NCBI RefSeq assembly: GCF_016595245.1
Contig: NZ_JAENHM010000023.1
Coordinates: 62,001-126,000 of the forward strand
Reading direction: 5' to 3'
Origin: Azospirillum endophyticum
Lineage (GTDB): Bacteria; Pseudomonadota; Alphaproteobacteria; Azospirillales; Azospirillaceae
Length of the DNA: 64,000 nt
Under the pieces are notes generated by a model. It was not told the DNA's origin and ran no database searches. It saw only the letters and a program-made list of their open reading frames with translations. This document shows, piece by piece, positions 34,549 to 43,035 of this stretch. Numbering within the stretch: the stretch's first letter is position 1; each line of letters starts with the position of its first letter. Made by a program: the position numbers and the translations under genes.

Positions 34549-35739
34549 ATGAAGAGCGGGAAGAAAGCCGGGCCGCTGGCCTGCGTGCTGGGCGACATGG
34601 ATCTGGTCCGGCCGCTGGGGTTGGCCGGCATCCGCTGCGCCGTTGTCGGGCCGCCGGGGGCGGCGACTGCCCATTCCCGCTTCACCGAGCGGCTGATCCC
34701 CTGGGAAGGCGGCAGCGACGGGGCACTGGTGAACCGGCTGCTCCGCTTCGGCGCCGCGCAGGCCGAAAAGCCGGTGCTCTACATGGAGGAGGATGCCCAG
34801 CTTCTGATGGTTTCGCGCCACCGCGACCAATTGGCCGCGGTCTTCCGCTTCGCGCTTGCCGATGCCGATCTGGTGGAGACGCTGGTCGACAAGGGCCGCT
34901 TCCAGACGATGGCGGAACGGCTGGACCTGCCGGTCCCCCGCACCTGGCGTTTGCGTCCCTTGCCCGGCAGTGAGGCGCCTGATCTCGATCTCCGCTACCC
35001 CGTCATCGTCAAGCCGCTGACCCGCCGTCCGCCCTGGGACGAGATCGAGGGGCTGGGGAAGGCGATCCGCCTGGAGGGGCCGGAAGAGCTTCGTGCCCTG
35101 TGGCCGCGGCTGATCCCCGTCGGCATCGACCTGCTGGCGCAGGAACTGATCCCCGGACCGGAGACCAGGATCGAAAGCCACCATGTCTACATTGACGCCG
35201 GCGGCGCCGTGGCCGGCGAGTTCACCGGGCGGAAGATCCGGACCTACCCGGTCGATTACGGGCACAGCACCGCGCTGACCATCACCGACATCGACGGCGA
35301 GGGGGCCGACGTCGCCGCGCTGGGCCGCCGGATCGCGGCAAGCATCGGCCTGCGCGGGGTCGCGAAATTCGATTTCAAGCGCGATCCGGCCGGCCGGCTG
35401 CATCTGCTGGAGATCAATCCGCGCTTCAACCTGTGGCACCATCTGGGTGCCGTCGCCGGGGTGAATTTGCCGGCCATCGTGCAGGCGGACCTGAGTGGCC
35501 GTCCCCGCCCTGCCCCGGCCAAGGCCCGGCCCGGCGTCTGCTGGTGCCACATCAGCAAGGACCGGCTGGCGGCGCGGGAAAGCGGCGTCCCGGCGGCGCG
35601 CTGGCTGGCCTGGGTGGCGCGTTGCGAGGCCAAGGCGATCACGCCGGACGATCCGATGCCGTTCCTGCGGCCGAAGCTGGACCGTCTGCTTGCCCACATC
35701 CCCGGCGGCGCCCGCCCGGCCCGCCTCGCCAAGCCATGA
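34549..35739 (+). CDS. ATP-grasp carboxylate-amine/thiol ligase-like protein
   Basis: A 396-residue ATP-grasp enzyme. The N-terminal segment GPLACVLGDMDLVRPLGLAGIRCAVVG and FTERLIPWEGG are typical of the group that includes D-aspartate ligase-like and exopolysaccharide-associated ATP-grasp proteins. The ATP-binding core has YPVIVKPLTRR, LLAQELIPGPE and the metal-binding end GVAKFDFKRDPAGRLHLLEINPRFNLWHH. It would join a carboxylate to an amine or similar nucleophile through an acyl-phosphate. ATG 34549 has GAGGGGAGGG upstream. It sits between the GNAT-like and metallophosphoesterase genes. The substrate cannot be inferred. Confidence 0.78.
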   Translation: MKSGKKAGPLACVLGDMDLVRPLGLAGIRCAVVGPPGAATAHSRFTERLIPWEGGSDGALVNRLLRFGAAQAEKPVLYMEEDAQLLMVSRHRDQLAAVFRFALADADLVETLVDKGRFQTMAERLDLPVPRTWRLRPLPGSEAPDLDLRYPVIVKPLTRRPPWDEIEGLGKAIRLEGPEELRALWPRLIPVGIDLLAQELIPGPETRIESHHVYIDAGGAVAGEFTGRKIRTYPVDYGHSTALTITDIDGEGADVAALGRRIAASIGLRGVAKFDFKRDPAGRLHLLEINPRFNLWHHLGAVAGVNLPAIVQADLSGRPRPAPAKARPGVCWCHISKDRLAARESGVPAARWLAWVARCEAKAITPDDPMPFLRPKLDRLLAHIPGGARPARLAKP

Positions 35740-35767
35740 CCTGCTCTTCTCTTGGGATCGACCGGCC

Positions 35768-36601
35768 ATGAAGATCGCCCTGGTCTCCGACATCCACGCC
35801 AACCTGGAAGCGTTGCAGGCGACGCTCGACGCCATCCGGGCGGAGGGGGCGGAGCGCATCGTCTGCCTGGGCGATATCGTCGGCTACAACACTGACGCCG
35901 CCGCCTGCATCGCCCTGCTGCGGCAGGCCGGCGCCGTCTGCATCGCCGGCAACCACGACCGGGCGGTCACCGGCATCATCGGGACCGAAGGGTTCAGCGG
36001 CCCGGCGGCGCGTGCGGTCGCCTGGACGAAAGCGCGGCTGGACGAGGACAGCCGCGCCTTTCTGAGCACCCTGCCGCTCACCGCCGTGATCGACGGCGCG
36101 CTGCTCGCCGTCCATGGCGCCTTGCATCCGGAGACGGGCAAGGAGCTGGTGCGGCTGGACGACGACGGCAAGCGCGGTCTGAGCCTCCAGGCACTTGCCG
36201 GCCATTCGTCGGGCGCACGGATCTGCGCCTTCGGCCACACCCATCGGGCTGGCCTGTGGGAATGGCGCGACGGTGCCGTACAGGCGCTGCCGCTCGACGG
36301 CGGTGCCGAACTCCGGCCTGACGGGCTCTATCTGCTGAACCCGGGTACGGTGGGAGAGCCGCGCGGTGCCGACAGCCGGGCCTGCTTCGCCTGCTTCGAT
36401 AGCGCCAGCCGGCTCGTCACCCTGCATCGTGTCGCCTACGCCCGCCGTGCGGCCTTGTCGAAAACCCGACGGGCCGGTTTGGCGCCACGTTTCGCCGCAG
36501 TTCCGGCGCCGCTGCGGCTGCAGTTGATTGGAATACTGAGAGTTCTCGGCATTTACGAGTGGATAAAACGCGCTCTTCCACGCCGTATTTCATCAATATG
36601 A
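35768..36601 (+). CDS. Calcineurin-like metallophosphoesterase (YfcE/MJ0936-type)
   Basis: A 277-residue phosphoesterase with the full set of metal motifs: SDIHANLEAL, GDIVGYN, GNHDRAV, VHGAL and FGHTHRAGLW, and NPGTVGEPR near the end. It would cleave a phosphodiester or phosphomonoester with two metals. About 55 extra C-terminal residues are basic (RRAALSKTRRAGL...) and may bind membrane or nucleic acid. ATG 35768 starts 28 bp after the ATP-grasp stop. Confidence 0.88.
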   Translation: MKIALVSDIHANLEALQATLDAIRAEGAERIVCLGDIVGYNTDAAACIALLRQAGAVCIAGNHDRAVTGIIGTEGFSGPAARAVAWTKARLDEDSRAFLSTLPLTAVIDGALLAVHGALHPETGKELVRLDDDGKRGLSLQALAGHSSGARICAFGHTHRAGLWEWRDGAVQALPLDGGAELRPDGLYLLNPGTVGEPRGADSRACFACFDSASRLVTLHRVAYARRAALSKTRRAGLAPRFAAVPAPLRLQLIGILRVLGIYEWIKRALPRRISSI

Positions 36602-36682
36602 CAATCCCGTAACGCGGCTTTGCTTCAACAGGGACGCGGAAATGAGCATAATCCGGCGCGAGGGCAATGGTGGCGCCGGGCT

Positions 36683-38347
36683 ATGGACAACATCGGTATT
36701 CTAAACGGTGCTGCCGGCAGGATGCTTGGCTTTTTCGGCAGGGAATTGCCATCCCTGGCTGCATCGCCGGTCCTTGGCCATGGACTGGGCCTCGTGCTGG
36801 CCCTTTCCGTGGCGATTCTGCCGGCGCATGCGCAGCAGCCCGATGTCCCTCCCAGGAACGCCTCATCCAAGACGGTTCCCTCCACGCCCGCCGCGCCGGA
36901 CGCGGGACCGATGCACCTGACGATCCTGTATGCCCAGGGCACCACCGACCTGGACGAGACCGCCGGGCGCGGCGGCATGGCCCGCTTGGCGGGCACGATC
37001 CGCCAGGAGCGGGCAGCCCATCCCAACCTGCTGGTCCTGCATGGCGGCCAGACGCTGGCACCGTCGGTCCTCGCCTTCTACGACCAGGGCGCACACATCA
37101 TCGACATGCTGAACGGCATGACCGTCGACGCGATGGCCGCGTTGAACCGCGAGTTCCATCATGGCGACGACCGGCTGAGCGCCCGCGCCTTCGAGGCCGG
37201 CTTTCCCATCGTCACCACCAATGCGGTGGACCGCTCCACCGGCCGCACGCCGGATGGGCTGGAAGAGGCGGTGGTGCTGGCCGCCGGTCCCTTGCGCATC
37301 GGCGTGATGGTGGCGACGCCGGTGCTGACGCAGGAAACCACCCGCACCCAGCGCACCGAGTTCCGCGACCCCGTCCAGGCGCTGTCGGCCAAGGCCGCGG
37401 CATTGCGGGCGGACGGCGTCGATCTGGTGGTGGCGATGACCGGCTATGCCGGCGACACCCACCGCAGCGTGCTGGCCGCGCGCCCGGCCGACATCGTGCT
37501 GTACCAGGACCGCAACCGACCCTTCGCCGTCGATTACGACGGCCGCTTCCTGTCCGCCACCGTCGGACCGCAGGCCGCCTGGGTCCTGGCGCTGGACCTG
37601 ACGGTGGACCGCACCGCCGGGCCGGACGGCAAGCCGCGCGTCACCTGGATTCCGGCGCCGCGCCTGATCGACACCGCGACGGTAGCGCCCGACCCGGCCA
37701 CGAGCATCCAGGCCAAGGCCTATGCGGCACGGCTCGACACCATGCTGCGGATGGAGGTGGGACGTCTCACCGTTCCGCTCGACACCCGCAAGGAGCCGCT
37801 GCGCACGGGCGAGAACGCCTTCGCCAATGCGGTGGTCGACACGTTGCGCGAGACACTGGACGCCGACGTGGCGCTTTTCAACGGCGGCGGCATCCGCGGC
37901 GATCGCCAATATGAGGCCGGCGCCCTGCTGACCCGGCGCGACATCTACACCGAACTCCCCTTCCATGACGTCGGCGTGGTGCTGGACGTCACCGGACAGC
38001 AGCTCTGGGAGGCGGTGGAGAGCGGCGTGGCGACCGTCGAGCAGCTGCAGGGCCGCTTCCCCCACCTGTCCAACGCCCGTGCCGACATCGACCTGACCCG
38101 TCCGCCCGGCCAGCGGCTGCGCAGCCTGTCGGTCGGCGGCAGGCCGGTCGGCCTGTCCGCCCATTACCGTCTGGCGACCAGCAGCTTCCTGGCGGCGGGC
38201 GGCGACGGCTACGGCATCCTGGCCGGCGCGCCGAGACTGGTGGAGGATCGCGACACGGAGTTCATCTCGACCCAGATGATCGACCAGATCGCCCGCAGCG
38301 GCGATTTCGTTCCCCGGCTGGACGGCCGCATGACGGTGAGACGGTGA
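36683..38347 (+). CDS. 5'-nucleotidase/UshA-family periplasmic protein with a degenerate metallophosphatase domain
   Basis: A 554-residue exported protein with a long signal region (cut after PAHA near 50). The N-terminal domain follows the UshA fold, but its metal ligands are changed: the T-N-D-x-H loop reads LYAQGTTD (82-89), G-D reads GGQT (Q123), and N-H-E reads NREF (155-158). The two later histidine loops read MTGYAGDTHRS and YQDRNRPFAV instead of H-x-x-x-D and G-H-T-H. The C-terminal nucleotide-binding domain is intact: RTGENAFANAVVD, NGGGIRGD (~400) and SSFLAAGGDGYG (~500-511). Hydrolysis is therefore doubtful, but ligand binding is likely. The stop overlaps the following kinase start (TGATG), so the two are probably made together. 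Confidence 0.85.
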   Translation: MDNIGILNGAAGRMLGFFGRELPSLAASPVLGHGLGLVLALSVAILPAHAQQPDVPPRNASSKTVPSTPAAPDAGPMHLTILYAQGTTDLDETAGRGGMARLAGTIRQERAAHPNLLVLHGGQTLAPSVLAFYDQGAHIIDMLNGMTVDAMAALNREFHHGDDRLSARAFEAGFPIVTTNAVDRSTGRTPDGLEEAVVLAAGPLRIGVMVATPVLTQETTRTQRTEFRDPVQALSAKAAALRADGVDLVVAMTGYAGDTHRSVLAARPADIVLYQDRNRPFAVDYDGRFLSATVGPQAAWVLALDLTVDRTAGPDGKPRVTWIPAPRLIDTATVAPDPATSIQAKAYAARLDTMLRMEVGRLTVPLDTRKEPLRTGENAFANAVVDTLRETLDADVALFNGGGIRGDRQYEAGALLTRRDIYTELPFHDVGVVLDVTGQQLWEAVESGVATVEQLQGRFPHLSNARADIDLTRPPGQRLRSLSVGGRPVGLSAHYRLATSSFLAAGGDGYGILAGAPRLVEDRDTEFISTQMIDQIARSGDFVPRLDGRMTVRR

Positions 38348-40899
38348 TGGACGGATTGCCTTCCGCAGCCCTGCCCTCCACCACGCTGTCTTCTGCGGGC
38401 CTGTCCTCCGCCAGCCGACCCTCCGCTGTCATGCAGACTCCGCCCAAGGCCGCCGGCCGGGGCGGACCGGAAACGGCCGCGCGGAGAAATCCGCAGAAGC
38501 GGCCGCCGATCCGGACGCGGCGGTTCGGCATCGCCCTGCGCATCACGCTCGGGCTGTCGGTGATGGCTTTGCTGGTGGTGCTGATCGGCAGCGTATCGAT
38601 GTCCTCCTTCCGCCTGTTCAGGGCGGAGGTGACGGCCCTGTCCGCCAATACCCTGCCGGAGGTGATCACCAGCGCCGAACTGCACGGGGCGCTGCAGAAA
38701 CTGGTCGCGCAGCTGCCGCAACTCGCCGCCGCGACCTCGACGCCGCAGCGCCGGTCCGCCTATGACGGGCTGGTGACGGAGCTGGATTCGATGCAGCTCC
38801 TTGTCGCCCGCATGCGCGGCCTGATGAGGGAGAGCGGCGAGGATGGGGGAGAGAGCGACGGCAATGTCCGCCTGCTGGAGCAGACCCGTTCCACCCTGCT
38901 GATCCTGGCCGCCACGGTCGCCGACCTGAATGCCGAGGTCACCCGGCAGATCGAGCATGGCGACCGCCAGGCCGAAGCCGCTCGCGCGCTCAGCCGTCTG
39001 GCGACCTCGATGGAAAGCATGCCGGATACCGGTGCCTGGGCCTTCCGCATCGGCGCGCTGATGGCGCGGGCGGCCGGCGCCACGCAGCTCGATCATCTCA
39101 GCCGGCTGAAGGGCGAGGCGAGATCCGCCGAACGCGCCCTTGCCGACCTGGCCCGGCTGACCAGCGGTGCCCCCGACCCTACCGGCCAGACGATGTCCAG
39201 CGTGCAGGAAGAGCTCTCTTCCCTGCTGGTGGCACCGGGCGGGCTGTTCGCAAGCGCCATCGACCGGCTGCAGGCCCGTAACCGTGCCCAGGCGCTGACC
39301 GGGCAGGCCCAGGTTCTGGTGGAGACGGTCGAACGGTCCACCCGCGTACTTTACGATTCGATCCGCGACCAGTCGGCCCGACGCACCGACGCGTTGGCCG
39401 AACTGATCGCCGAACGCACCCGCGCGGTGATGCTGCTGGCCGGTACCTCCATCCTGCTGGCCGTGGGCGTCTATTTCATTTTCCGCCGCTTCCTGTCCTC
39501 GCGGCTGGTTGCGATGAACCGGGCGGTGCTGGCGCGGCTCGCGGGGAACCGGGAGGCCGGCGACGGCGTGGTGACGCCGGGTCCGGTCTCGATTCCGGCT
39601 CCGATCCCGATCGATGGCGACGATGAAATCACCGACATCGGTGCCTCGATCCGCTATTTCATCGACGAGATCGACCGGCGCCAGCAGGCGCTTGCCGACA
39701 ACGAGCGGCGCTTCCGCGATCTCGTCGAAGGCTCGATCCAGGGGATCGTCATCCACCGCGACTTCCAAGCGCTCTATGCCAATGACAGCTTTGCCGCCAT
39801 GCTGGGCCTGACGGTGGCGGAGGTGATGTCTCTCCCCTCCCTTCTGTCCGTCGTCGCGGCGGCGGAACGGCAGTCGATGATCGACAATTACGACCGGCTG
39901 CTCGAAGGCGGACTGTCCACGCCGAGGCGCCGGATCCGGGCTCGCCGGCCCGACGGGGCCGGGTTGTGGGTGGAGCTGACCGGACGTCGCGTCGACTGGA
40001 TGGACGGCCCGGCGATCCAGGCCGTGGTGGTCGACGTGACGCGCGAGGTGGAGGCGGAGAACGCCCTGCGCCAGTCGCGCGACGGAGCCGAACGCGCCTT
40101 GTGCGAATTGAAGGCGACGCAGGCCAGCCTGATCCAGGCGGAGAAGATGGCATCGCTCGGCCAGCTGGTTGCCGGCGTGGCGCATGAGGTGAACACCCCC
40201 ATCGGCATCACCATCACCGGCGCCTCGCAGCTCCAGGCATTGATCGGCGAGCTGTCGGACCGCCACTCGGCGAACGCGCTGAAGAAGTCGGACTTCCAGC
40301 GCTTCCTCGACGACGGGATGGAGATGGCGAGCCTGATCCTATCCAACAGCACCCGCGCCGCCAATCTGGTGCAAAGCTTCAAACTGGTCGCCGTCGACCA
40401 GTCCAGCGACGAGCGGCGCGCGTTCCTGCTGCGGGACTACATCGACGAATTGCTGCGCAGCCTGCACCCGACCTACAAGGCGCGGACGGCGTTGACCGTC
40501 GCCGTCGACTGCCCGGCGGATCTGGAACTGGACGGCTATCCGGGCGCGCTGTCGCAGATCCTGACCAACCTCATCATGAACGCGCTGGTCCACGCGTTGG
40601 ATCCGGAGCAAACCGGCAGGATCTCGATTGCCGCCTGCCGGAAGGATGGCGACATGGTGGAATTGTCCGTCGGCGACGACGGCAACGGCATCGCGCCGGA
40701 GGTTCTGCCCAAGATATTCGACCCCTTCTTTACCACACGGCGCGGATCCGGCGGCAGCGGGTTGGGGCTGCACATCGTCTACAATCTCGTGACCGGCCGA
40801 CTGCACGGCACCATCGGGGTGGAAAGCCGCCCTGGCCGGGGCGCCCGCTTCACGTTGCGCTTTCCCCGTGTCACCGGCGCCGGCCGAGAGCTCCCATAG
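38347..40899 (+). CDS. PAS-containing membrane sensor histidine kinase
   Basis: An 850-residue kinase. After a ~60-residue Ser/Pro/Arg-rich tail come a transmembrane helix (~65-88), a ~270-residue helical periplasmic region, a second helix (~362-384), a linker with a possible HAMP-like segment, and a PAS domain (~455-570; RRFRDLVEGSIQGIVIHRDFQALYANDSFAAMLG). The histidine box SLGQLVAGVAHEVNTPIG has H613, and the ATPase domain carries ILTNLIMNALVHA, GDDGNGI and GSGGSGLGLHIVYN. The H-box form 'HEVNTPIG' is seen in kinases lacking a cognate neighbour regulator. ATG 38347 overlaps the nucleotidase-like stop by one base; GTG 38344 is the alternative. No response regulator lies nearby. Confidence 0.88.
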   Translation: MDGLPSAALPSTTLSSAGLSSASRPSAVMQTPPKAAGRGGPETAARRNPQKRPPIRTRRFGIALRITLGLSVMALLVVLIGSVSMSSFRLFRAEVTALSANTLPEVITSAELHGALQKLVAQLPQLAAATSTPQRRSAYDGLVTELDSMQLLVARMRGLMRESGEDGGESDGNVRLLEQTRSTLLILAATVADLNAEVTRQIEHGDRQAEAARALSRLATSMESMPDTGAWAFRIGALMARAAGATQLDHLSRLKGEARSAERALADLARLTSGAPDPTGQTMSSVQEELSSLLVAPGGLFASAIDRLQARNRAQALTGQAQVLVETVERSTRVLYDSIRDQSARRTDALAELIAERTRAVMLLAGTSILLAVGVYFIFRRFLSSRLVAMNRAVLARLAGNREAGDGVVTPGPVSIPAPIPIDGDDEITDIGASIRYFIDEIDRRQQALADNERRFRDLVEGSIQGIVIHRDFQALYANDSFAAMLGLTVAEVMSLPSLLSVVAAAERQSMIDNYDRLLEGGLSTPRRRIRARRPDGAGLWVELTGRRVDWMDGPAIQAVVVDVTREVEAENALRQSRDGAERALCELKATQASLIQAEKMASLGQLVAGVAHEVNTPIGITITGASQLQALIGELSDRHSANALKKSDFQRFLDDGMEMASLILSNSTRAANLVQSFKLVAVDQSSDERRAFLLRDYIDELLRSLHPTYKARTALTVAVDCPADLELDGYPGALSQILTNLIMNALVHALDPEQTGRISIAACRKDGDMVELSVGDDGNGIAPEVLPKIFDPFFTTRRGSGGSGLGLHIVYNLVTGRLHGTIGVESRPGRGARFTLRFPRVTGAGRELP

Positions 40900-40908
40900 G
40901 GGGGCTGG

Positions 40909-41247
40909 TCAGCGCACCGGCCCTTCGAACCAATGGCGGCCCTGGCGGTCCTCGACCTCGATCACCCAGACGTCGGGATCATAGCGGAGCTGGCGGGCGA
41001 TGTAGGCGTCGGCATCGGTTTCCGGCACCGGCTCGGCACCGGTGCCGCGTGCCCAGAACAGCCGCTCGCCATCGGCCTCGCGGGTCTGGACGAGGACGGT
41101 GAAGGTCCGGTCGAGCCGGTTGATCTTCAGGATCACGGTGCCGCGGCTGGGATCACCCTTGCGGACCACGGTCATCGCCACGCCCTGGGTATCGGCGGTG
41201 CGGATATGGGCCGAAACCCAGAGATGCGTCGGAAGGCGGTCGTCCAT
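40909..41247 (-). CDS. DUF1491 family protein
   Basis: A 112-residue protein. It begins MDDRLPTHLWVSAHIRTADTQG, continues VRKGDPSRGTVILKINRLD and 'RLFWARGTG', and ends IARQLRYDPDVWVIEVEDRQGRHWF, which is the alphaproteobacterial DUF1491 pattern. The function is unknown. ATG 41247 is the conserved start. It is convergent with the histidine kinase gene (9 bp between stops) and divergent from the TPR-GT9 gene. Confidence 0.85.
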   Translation of the reverse strand: MDDRLPTHLWVSAHIRTADTQGVAMTVVRKGDPSRGTVILKINRLDRTFTVLVQTREADGERLFWARGTGAEPVPETDADAYIARQLRYDPDVWVIEVEDRQGRHWFEGPVR

Positions 41248-41329
41248 TGCCGTGACAGGCTCCTGATCTTCGGCTCTCGCCGATTTTCGATTCTCGCCCC
41301 GCCCGGCCTGCCGGTGTAGAGAAGAGAGC

Positions 41330-42808
41330 ATGGCAACACTCCTGGACGCTCTCAACGCCGCCGTCAACCACCACATGGCCGGCCATGCCGGCGCGGCGGC
41401 CGACGCCTATCGCCGGATTCTTGCCGTGGAGCCGGCACAGCCCGACACGCTGCATCTGTCCGGCGTGCTGCGGGCACAGACGGGCGATGCGGCGCAGGCG
41501 GTTCGGTGGATCGGCCGCGCGGTCCGCGTCCGCCCGGCGACAGCGGCACCATGGAGCCATCTGGGGGCGGCCTTGCGGGCGGCGGAGATGCCGGAGCGGG
41601 CGGAACCGGTGCTGCGGCGCGCCCTGGCGCTCGACCCGGCGGACGCCGACGCGCTGGAGGCGATGGGCGCATCGCTGCACGCGCTGGCGCGCTATTCCGA
41701 TGCGCGGCGCTGGCTGGAGCGGGCGGCGCGGCGGCGCCCGGGCCATGCGGCGACGTTGCTGAATCTCGGCACCGTCCTGCGCGACCAGCGCCGCTTCGCC
41801 GAGGCGGAAGCCTGCTTCGATGCCGTGCTGGCACAAGCCCCCACCAGTGCCGACGCCCATCTGGCCCGTGCGGTGGGGCATCTGGTCCGCGGTGACCTGC
41901 GGACCGGGTGGGAGGGGTTCGAACATCGCTGGCACCGCTTCGGGGCTCCGCCCTGGACGGGCGGGCCGACGGGCGATGCCACCGTCCTGCTGCATATGGA
42001 CCAGGGCTTCGGCGATGCCATCCAATTCGTCCGCTATGCTCCGCTGGTGGCGAGGATCGCCGCCGAGGGGGGCGGCCGGGTTATTCTGGAAACGCACCTG
42101 CTGCTGTACCGCCTGTTCAACCGCTGCCTGGGATCGTCGATGCAGGTGCTCGTGCGCGGGGAGGATCCGCCGCCGCATGATATCCAGTGTCCGCTGATGA
42201 GCCTGCCGCACGCCTTCGGCACCGGGCTGGAGGGCATTCCGGCGACCGTGCCCTATCTCGCTCCGGCTCCCGACGATGTCGCCCGCTGGCGCGACCGGCT
42301 GGCCGGCCAGGATGGGGCGGACGGGGCGGGCCCGCGGGTCGGGCTGGTCTGGGCCGGCAACCCCCATCACCGCAACGACCGCAACCGCTCCATCCCGGTG
42401 GCGGCGCTGCGCCCGCTGCTGGCGGTGCCGGGGGTGCGCTTCGTCAGCTTGCAGACCGGCGACGCCGCCGCCGACCTGAACCGCCTGTCCGGCGCCGGGG
42501 TGCCGAATGTCATGGAGCGGGTGCGCGACTTCGCCGACACTGCCGCCATCCTCGCCAATCTCGACCTGCTGGTGACGGTGGACACCGCCATCGCCCACCT
42601 TGCCGGGGCGATGGGCGTGCCATGCTGGCTGATGCTCCCCCATGTGCCCGACTGGCGCTGGTTGCTCGACCGGGCCGACAGCCCCTGGTACCCGTCCTTG
42701 CGGCTGTTCCGCCAGCCGCGCCCCGGCGACTGGATGACGGCGCTGGGCACCGCCGCCGCCGTCCTGAAGGCACAATCCGCCCGTGCCGCCCGCAGCATGG
42801 GACGTTGA
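41330..42808 (+). CDS. TPR protein with canonical GT9-like glycosyltransferase domain
   Basis: A 492-residue protein: about five TPR units (1-190, e.g. HMAGHAGAAADAYRRILAVEPAQPDTL) and a GT domain (~205-480) with MDQGFGDAIQFVRYAPL, VGLVWAGNPHHRNDRNRSI, VSLQTGD and LVTVDTAIAHLAGAMGVPCW, then DWRWLLDRADSPWYPSLRLF. The D-T-x-x-A-H motif is intact, unlike in the other TPR-GT proteins of this window, so it probably keeps the nucleotide-sugar site. It lies upstream of the flgE operon and on the same strand, separated by a sigma-54 promoter. Flagellar glycosylation is a reasonable but unproved role. Confidence 0.82.
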   Translation: MATLLDALNAAVNHHMAGHAGAAADAYRRILAVEPAQPDTLHLSGVLRAQTGDAAQAVRWIGRAVRVRPATAAPWSHLGAALRAAEMPERAEPVLRRALALDPADADALEAMGASLHALARYSDARRWLERAARRRPGHAATLLNLGTVLRDQRRFAEAEACFDAVLAQAPTSADAHLARAVGHLVRGDLRTGWEGFEHRWHRFGAPPWTGGPTGDATVLLHMDQGFGDAIQFVRYAPLVARIAAEGGGRVILETHLLLYRLFNRCLGSSMQVLVRGEDPPPHDIQCPLMSLPHAFGTGLEGIPATVPYLAPAPDDVARWRDRLAGQDGADGAGPRVGLVWAGNPHHRNDRNRSIPVAALRPLLAVPGVRFVSLQTGDAAADLNRLSGAGVPNVMERVRDFADTAAILANLDLLVTVDTAIAHLAGAMGVPCWLMLPHVPDWRWLLDRADSPWYPSLRLFRQPRPGDWMTALGTAAAVLKAQSARAARSMGR

Positions 42809-42971
42809 AGGCAGGCAACGGACGCGGGCGGCAGCTTCGGCGGGAGCTTTCTGCCCGTCGGCCCCGGCGGCGCTAGGCGAAACTTTCCTACCTCCCGGCA
42901 AAATCCGGCGACGCGACAGCGCTTTCGCAAATCATCGGCCGTTTCCAGTGGGTTGACGCGGACGCCCCAGT

Positions 42972-42987
42972 TGGCACTCCGCTTGCT
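42972..42987 (+). promoter_or_regulatory. Sigma-54 promoter of flgE
   Basis: TGGCACTCCGCTTGCT has GG (-24) and GC (-12) exactly 10 bp apart and matches the consensus core at nearly every position. The transcript would start about 38 bp before the flgE ATG. Hook genes of alphaproteobacteria such as Caulobacter are sigma-54/FlbD-dependent. Confidence 0.88.
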
Positions 42988-43035
42988 AGACAGGGCACAG
43001 AAGACCTTTGCCCTTTCTTTCGGAGACCCCTGGCC

